NCBI GenBank assembly: GCA_024403005.1
Contig: JAKSSQ010000078.1
Span: 1-8,279 of the forward strand
Direction of reading: 5' to 3'
DNA from: Clostridia bacterium
GTDB lineage: Bacteria; Bacillota; Clostridia; Peptostreptococcales; Anaerovoracaceae
DNA length: 8,279 bases
The notes beneath the pieces were generated by a model that saw only the letters and a program-made list of their open reading frames with translations, was not told the DNA's origin and ran no database searches. Positions 4,560 through 8,279 of the stretch are shown here, in pieces. Both the position numbers and the translations under genes were made by a program. Within the stretch, counting starts at the first letter, position 1. Each line of letters begins with the position of its first letter.

Positions 4560-6602
4560 TTAATTTTCAAATATTTTTTTGATGACGATAATATTGTGTC
4601 CGTTTTCGTACTTGTAAGTAACTTCGTCCATGGCTTCTCTCATGAAGTCCAGGCCGAGGTTTGTATCTGCAGTTTCGCCTTCAATTGCTTCGTTTGAGAG
4701 CGGGTCAAAGGGGAATCCGCGCTGTGCAAGGATAATCTTTGCACCCTTGTTATCCCCTTCGGGAAGGATGTAAAGCTTTGCATTGCGTTCAATCTCCTTC
4801 TGGTCGTAGCTTGCGAAGTTGGAGAATACGCACTTTACGACTTCTGAAATCTTGCTTGCATCTTCTTCGGGGCACTTGATGTCCTTAAGGGAAGAATCTA
4901 CAAAGCCCAGAATCTGCATGATGTCCAGGTCCTCGATAGCAAATTCCAGTTCCTTGAGCTTTTCGTTCTTAAACTTCTTAAGGAAGTCGAAAGTAAGGAT
5001 GGTGATGTCGTCGAACTGGTCGGCTTCGCCCTGGAAGGCTGCCACGTCTTTTCTGAGGCTTTCCAGCAGAGTCTTTGCGTCTTCTCCGCTGTGTGCGTTC
5101 AGGAAGTTCTGGAGTCTTTCTTCGCCGTACAGTTCTTCGTTAATGTTTGTGGCTTCCGTTACACCGTCGGTGTAGAGCACCAGCTTGTCGCCTTCGCCCA
5201 GCTGCAGCTCGTTCTTAGCATAGCTTATACCGTCCATGCAGGCGAGCACCAGGAAGGGCTTGCTGCGCAGGTATTCGAAGCTGCCGTCTGCTTTCTTTAA
5301 AACGGGCGGGTTGTGGCCTGCATTGGTGTATGTGAGCATGCCGCTCTCTAGGTCTACAACACCCATCCATGCGCTTACGAACAGATCTGCTTCGTTTCCT
5401 TCGCAGAGCATGCTGTTAACCGTCGTAAATACCTGTTCGGGAGAAAGGCCCAGCTGCGCGTGGTTCTTTATAAGGGTCTTGGCAATTACCATGAACAGAG
5501 CTGCCGGAACACCTTTTCCGGAAACGTCTGCGATTACCATGGCAATGTGCTTGGAATCCAGCATAAAGAAGTCGTAGAAGTCGCCGCCGACTTCCTTTGC
5601 AGGCTGCATGCTTGCGTAGATGTCGAATTCCTTATGGCCCGGGAAAGCCGGGAAAATGGAAGGCAGCATATGCGCCTGGATATCCGTTGCGAGAGACAGT
5701 TCTGCGCCCAGTCTTTCCTTCTCCTTTAAGGATTCGACCATGTCGTTCTCGCAGTTTGCAACGTCTTCCAGCTCGTCCCTCGTGTTAACGTCCAGCGGCT
5801 CTTCGGGGAATTCACCGGTTCCAATCAAGACAAGTCTGTCCTTTATCTTCGTTATCGCACCGAGCATCGTGAACACAATGCCGCCGAGGCCCAGGAGCAT
5901 TACGATGAGCATGGTAACGATGAGTATCGTGCCTTTTGTACGCTGGCTTCTTACGAGGCCGTCGAGGGATTCAACAGTTCTGCCGTTGCAGAGTATGCCG
6001 ATGGCTTCGCCGGATTCGTCGTAAAGAAGTTCGTACCTTGTATAAATCTGCAGGCCGCCCACGTAGGAAATGTGGGAAAGGGTTCCGTCGGGGCTTTCTT
6101 CCAGAGCATCTGCCATGGCTTTATCCAGGTAAATGCCTTCCAGGCGTTCGCCGCTTAACCCTGTAACGCTTATGGAAGCTCTTAAATAGTGGCCCTGCTG
6201 GTACTTATTCTGCTCGTCGTAGCCCAGCTCTGCATCGTTATAGGTGCGGATAAAGCAGGAATAGAAGGATCCGGAAACACCCTCCAGGGTCTGCAGCGGT
6301 GCGTCGTTGGCATTCTGGACAGTGCCGTCGCCGATAGGAGTATCGCCGATCATAAGCATGCCGTCCTGCACGTGCCACTTAGCTCCGTCGTTTTCGCCAA
6401 GCTCGTTTCTCAGAAGCTTAAGATCCGATTCGAGCTGCTCGTTTACAAGCCTCTTTTCCACAAAGGACATGGAGTCCGTAAGGAGCCAGAGGTTGAAAAC
6501 AAGCAGTATAACCCCGCAGAACAATACTGCGGAGTTAACTTTAACTCTTATGCTTCGGAAAGCTTTTTTTACATGTTTTGTTGCATTTAAATCTTTAATC
6601 AT
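4560..6602 (-). CDS. Membrane sensor SpoIIE/RsbU-type PP2C phosphatase with fused GHKL-like domain
   Basis: The 680-residue protein has TM1 at about 24-42, an extracytoplasmic sensor region of about 180 residues (45-222, possibly Cache-like), TM2 at about 223-248, and a HAMP-like linker with signalling helix (249-303). The SpoIIE PP2C domain (about 304-540) shows EVGGDFYDF (Asp341), IADVSGKG (Asp359), AGHNPP (428-433), LYTDGVTEA (Asp479) and FDDIT (Asp531/532), so the metal-binding acidic residues are present. It should dephosphorylate the STAS protein encoded downstream in response to an external signal. Residues about 549-680 form a second domain related to the stand-alone kinase at 3339-3755 (shared pattern FxN-ASY, GxPFDPL, LGL, YxYxxGxNI) but lacking the catalytic Glu and the G1 Asp (Cys591 and Gln627 instead), so it is probably a non-catalytic binding or regulatory module. 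The ATG at 6602 is the only good start; no Shine-Dalgarno precedes it. The calpain-like gene ends 43 nt upstream. Confidence 0.93.
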   Translation of the reverse strand: MIKDLNATKHVKKAFRSIRVKVNSAVLFCGVILLVFNLWLLTDSMSFVEKRLVNEQLESDLKLLRNELGENDGAKWHVQDGMLMIGDTPIGDGTVQNANDAPLQTLEGVSGSFYSCFIRTYNDAELGYDEQNKYQQGHYLRASISVTGLSGERLEGIYLDKAMADALEESPDGTLSHISYVGGLQIYTRYELLYDESGEAIGILCNGRTVESLDGLVRSQRTKGTILIVTMLIVMLLGLGGIVFTMLGAITKIKDRLVLIGTGEFPEEPLDVNTRDELEDVANCENDMVESLKEKERLGAELSLATDIQAHMLPSIFPAFPGHKEFDIYASMQPAKEVGGDFYDFFMLDSKHIAMVIADVSGKGVPAALFMVIAKTLIKNHAQLGLSPEQVFTTVNSMLCEGNEADLFVSAWMGVVDLESGMLTYTNAGHNPPVLKKADGSFEYLRSKPFLVLACMDGISYAKNELQLGEGDKLVLYTDGVTEATNINEELYGEERLQNFLNAHSGEDAKTLLESLRKDVAAFQGEADQFDDITILTFDFLKKFKNEKLKELEFAIEDLDIMQILGFVDSSLKDIKCPEEDASKISEVVKCVFSNFASYDQKEIERNAKLYILPEGDNKGAKIILAQRGFPFDPLSNEAIEGETADTNLGLDFMREAMDEVTYKYENGHNIIVIKKIFEN

Positions 6603-6608
6603 AATTTG

Positions 6609-6636
6609 ATTATACCCGTTTAAGGATTTAAATAAC
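6609..6636 (-). promoter_or_regulatory. Putative phosphatase promoter abutting the start codon
   Basis: On the minus strand GGGTATAAT (6617-6609) ends 6 nt before the ATG at 6602, so a start about 7 nt downstream of the -10 would fall on or near the A of the ATG (leaderless message). No Shine-Dalgarno is present, which fits. No good TTGACA lies 16-18 nt upstream. As an alternative reading, GTTATT (6636-6631), 13 nt and GGGTAT (6617-6612) resemble the sigma-B type pattern (GTTT, 12-15 nt, GGGTAT), the class often governed by partner switching. Both readings rest on short motifs in an A/T-rich gap. Confidence 0.4.
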
Positions 6637-6645
6637 AGAGAATTA

Positions 6646-8279
6646 TTATTTCAGAAAACCCGTTTCTTCCAATGTTTGCTTCTCTTCGGTCTTGAGTTCA
6701 GGCTTGGCAGCTTCGGGCTGCTTTTCGGGAGCCTTAGCGCCGAGCTGGTCCTTGATAACCGGGTCGCTGTTAATGTAATTGCTCAGAACTTCAGAAGCGT
6801 TGTCCAGGTGCTTAAGCGTGTTCTGCTCTGCAGATGTAAGGATTTTTCCTGTAAGCTTTTCGCGGGCTGTTTCAATGTCACCCTTTACGATGTTTAAGCT
6901 TTCTGCGAAGGAATTTTCTGCAGCTGCGATGTTCAGGTCGCCCTGTCCGAGGCGGATGAGGCTTGCTGCAGCGGCAAGGCGGTGAACCGCACGTTCGGAA
7001 GGTTCCTTGCCCTTGGCCTGGTTTTCCTTAATGGATTTATACTTAGCGTCTGAATATGTATCTGCAAGCTTTGAAAGGTCTGTAATTTCCTTTGCCAGAT
7101 CTTTTGTATTCTTTTCTGTGTACTTTGTGCCTTCTTTAAGATCTTTGTTGAGCCTATTCAATGCATCGCGCATGTCCTTGAAGGGTTTTGTGTTCATGAA
7201 GCCGAAGAACATTGCAGTGGCTTCAACGTCGCTTGCCAGGTATTCGATAATGCCAGCAACCTGGGCTCTGCCTTCCGGAGTGGAAAGCTCCTCGAGCAGT
7301 TCCGGGCTGATCTTGCCATCGGTGCCTAAAACGTCTTCGAAGTCCAGGTTTTCGAATTCGTAGGCAAGGCCATCCTTCTTTGAATCGAATGCATATTCGT
7401 CGACTGCGGGGTTCTTGAGCTCGGGTTCAGCTTCATTAGCTTCTTTCTGAGCTTCTTCCGGAGCAGATTCTTCTGCCTTGGGTTCAACCTTTACTTCTGC
7501 TTCAATGTCACTTCCGATAATCTCCAGGTCGTCGTCGAAGAAGCCCTTGCCTTCGGCCTGCTTTTCGGTTTCCTTCGATGCCCAGCTCTGAACCATCGGG
7601 TAGTATTCTTTATAGAAAAGACCCGATTCCATGGCTGTACTGTCGAAAACCTTGAGGAAATCGATGAGTTCCAGGTTAAATGTGCCCATGTTGCTCACGC
7701 CGCCCTTAAGTGTACCCATAATTGCGGACTGGTCGTTTATAAGCTTGCCGTTTTCGTCGTATCTGCTGCGGAAAAGAGCGCGGGGGTCCCTTACCTGCAC
7801 GTACTTCTTGCCGTCCTTTTCGAACACACCCATGATGGAATAGATGTGGCGGACGCGTACGCCGTGAGCCCTCGCAAACTTATCGTTTGCCCTTACCTGG
7901 CCGGAATTGCTGGCTGTAATGGTTTCCTTTTCCTGGTTTACATGCTTTTCCAGAAAACTATAGAGCTCGTTTTCGCTGGGCAGATATTCGCGGTTTGTAT
8001 TCGCATTGGGAGCGTAGTAATCCTTAAGCGCGTAGTTGGAGAAACCTGCGCCGCCGTCGTTCTGGACATAAGTCTTAACCGGGTCGATGCTGTTTAAGAA
8101 TTCGTCGGTGTAGCTCCAGTTGATGGATTCAAAGCTGTGCTTATACGGAACGCCTCTTCTCTCCTGAACCACGCTGTAAAGGTACTTTTCGTAGGCTTTT
8201 TCTGCCATCTGAACCCACAGTGCGGAAGATGCGTAGACATTTGCAGAGCCTGCCAGCTTGTTAACGGTCTTGTTTGCGG
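6646..8279 (-). CDS. Calpain-like (C2 family) cysteine protease, 5' end beyond window
   Basis: The frame stays open from the stop (TAA, 6646-6648) to the right edge: 23 codons precede the ATG at 8208, and no Shine-Dalgarno lies before it. The gene therefore starts outside the window. Visible are 543 residues. Near the edge LWVQMAEKAYEKY (codons ending near 8181) matches the calpain signature of the type FWxxLLEKAYAK. Counting from the ATG at 8208, GVRVRHIYSIMGV (116-128) matches the catalytic-His motif GHAYSVTG, giving His121. YVQVRDPRA (136-144) matches the RNPWG motif, with Asp141 in place of the catalytic Asn. GTFNLELIDFLKVF (175-188) matches the closing strand and helix of the protease core. 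The catalytic Cys would lie off the window. After the core come an acidic Glu/Ala/Pro linker (about 218-266), a long helical region (280-490) and a charged tail. No secretion signal can be judged. It lies 43 nt upstream of the phosphatase. Confidence 0.8.
   Translation of the reverse strand, partial: ANKTVNKLAGSANVYASSALWVQMAEKAYEKYLYSVVQERRGVPYKHSFESINWSYTDEFLNSIDPVKTYVQNDGGAGFSNYALKDYYAPNANTNREYLPSENELYSFLEKHVNQEKETITASNSGQVRANDKFARAHGVRVRHIYSIMGVFEKDGKKYVQVRDPRALFRSRYDENGKLINDQSAIMGTLKGGVSNMGTFNLELIDFLKVFDSTAMESGLFYKEYYPMVQSWASKETEKQAEGKGFFDDDLEIIGSDIEAEVKVEPKAEESAPEEAQKEANEAEPELKNPAVDEYAFDSKKDGLAYEFENLDFEDVLGTDGKISPELLEELSTPEGRAQVAGIIEYLASDVEATAMFFGFMNTKPFKDMRDALNRLNKDLKEGTKYTEKNTKDLAKEITDLSKLADTYSDAKYKSIKENQAKGKEPSERAVHRLAAAASLIRLGQGDLNIAAAENSFAESLNIVKGDIETAREKLTGKILTSAEQNTLKHLDNASEVLSNYINSDPVIKDQLGAKAPEKQPEAAKPELKTEEKQTLEETGFLK

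Noticed and set aside
6609..6650. Hairpin AAATAA ... TTATTT after the calpain-like gene as a terminator
   Set aside because: The stem is pure A/T with a long loop and no T tract, so it is too weak to call.
8206..8208. ATG at 8208 as the true start of the calpain-like gene
   Set aside because: No ribosome binding site precedes it, the frame is open for 23 more codons to the window edge, and those residues continue the calpain-type LWVxxxEKAY helix across the ATG.
1..8279. CRISPR arrays, tRNA or rRNA genes, insertion sequences, attachment sites
   Set aside because: No regularly spaced repeats, no cloverleaf or rRNA motifs, and no transposase or terminal repeats were seen; gaps between genes are all under about 155 nt.

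Overview
All genes in this window lie on the minus strand, so transcription runs from the high-coordinate end to the low end. Strong AGGAG-type ribosome binding sites, short spacers and SpoIIE / anti-sigma / STAS proteins suggest a Gram-positive Bacillota, most likely a gut- or rumen-type Clostridia. That assignment is inference, because the window holds no taxonomic marker gene.

Layout in transcription order. (1) A gene cut by the right edge (6646-8279) carries the C-terminal half of a calpain-type (C2 family) cysteine protease domain and a long acidic, helical tail. Its frame is open through the window edge, so the ATG at 8208 is not its start. (2) A 680-residue membrane receptor-phosphatase (4560-6602) has an extracytoplasmic sensor, HAMP, a SpoIIE/RsbU PP2C domain and a fused, degenerate anti-sigma-kinase-like domain. 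(3) A three-gene unit (3339-4466) encodes a small VirB2/TrbC-type pilin-like protein, a STAS anti-anti-sigma factor and an RsbW/SpoIIAB-type kinase. It ends at a clear intrinsic terminator (3291-3319). (4) A second unit encodes a 711-residue charged, coiled-coil-rich protein of unknown function (1051-3186), then an unknown protein of at least 344 residues that runs off the left edge (1-1034).

The phosphatase, STAS protein and kinase form a textbook partner-switching set: the kinase would phosphorylate Ser54 of the STAS protein and the PP2C enzyme would remove the phosphate in response to an external signal. No sigma factor gene is visible, so the output is unknown. Placing a secretion-type pilin inside this operon, next to a calpain-like protease and two large unknown proteins, is unusual.

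The most notable regulatory observation concerns the promoters of the pilin/STAS/kinase unit and of the 711-residue protein unit. Both carry the same element: two heptamers of the form TG[CT][AC]CC[CT], repeated with an 11-bp period across a 4-nt A/T spacer, and in both cases exactly 10 nt upstream of a -10 hexamer. This geometry is that of a Pho box, the site class bound by OmpR/PhoB-family response regulators, but the heptamer differs. It ties the two units into one putative regulon. The phosphatase has a different upstream signal, a GGGTATAAT directly before its start codon.
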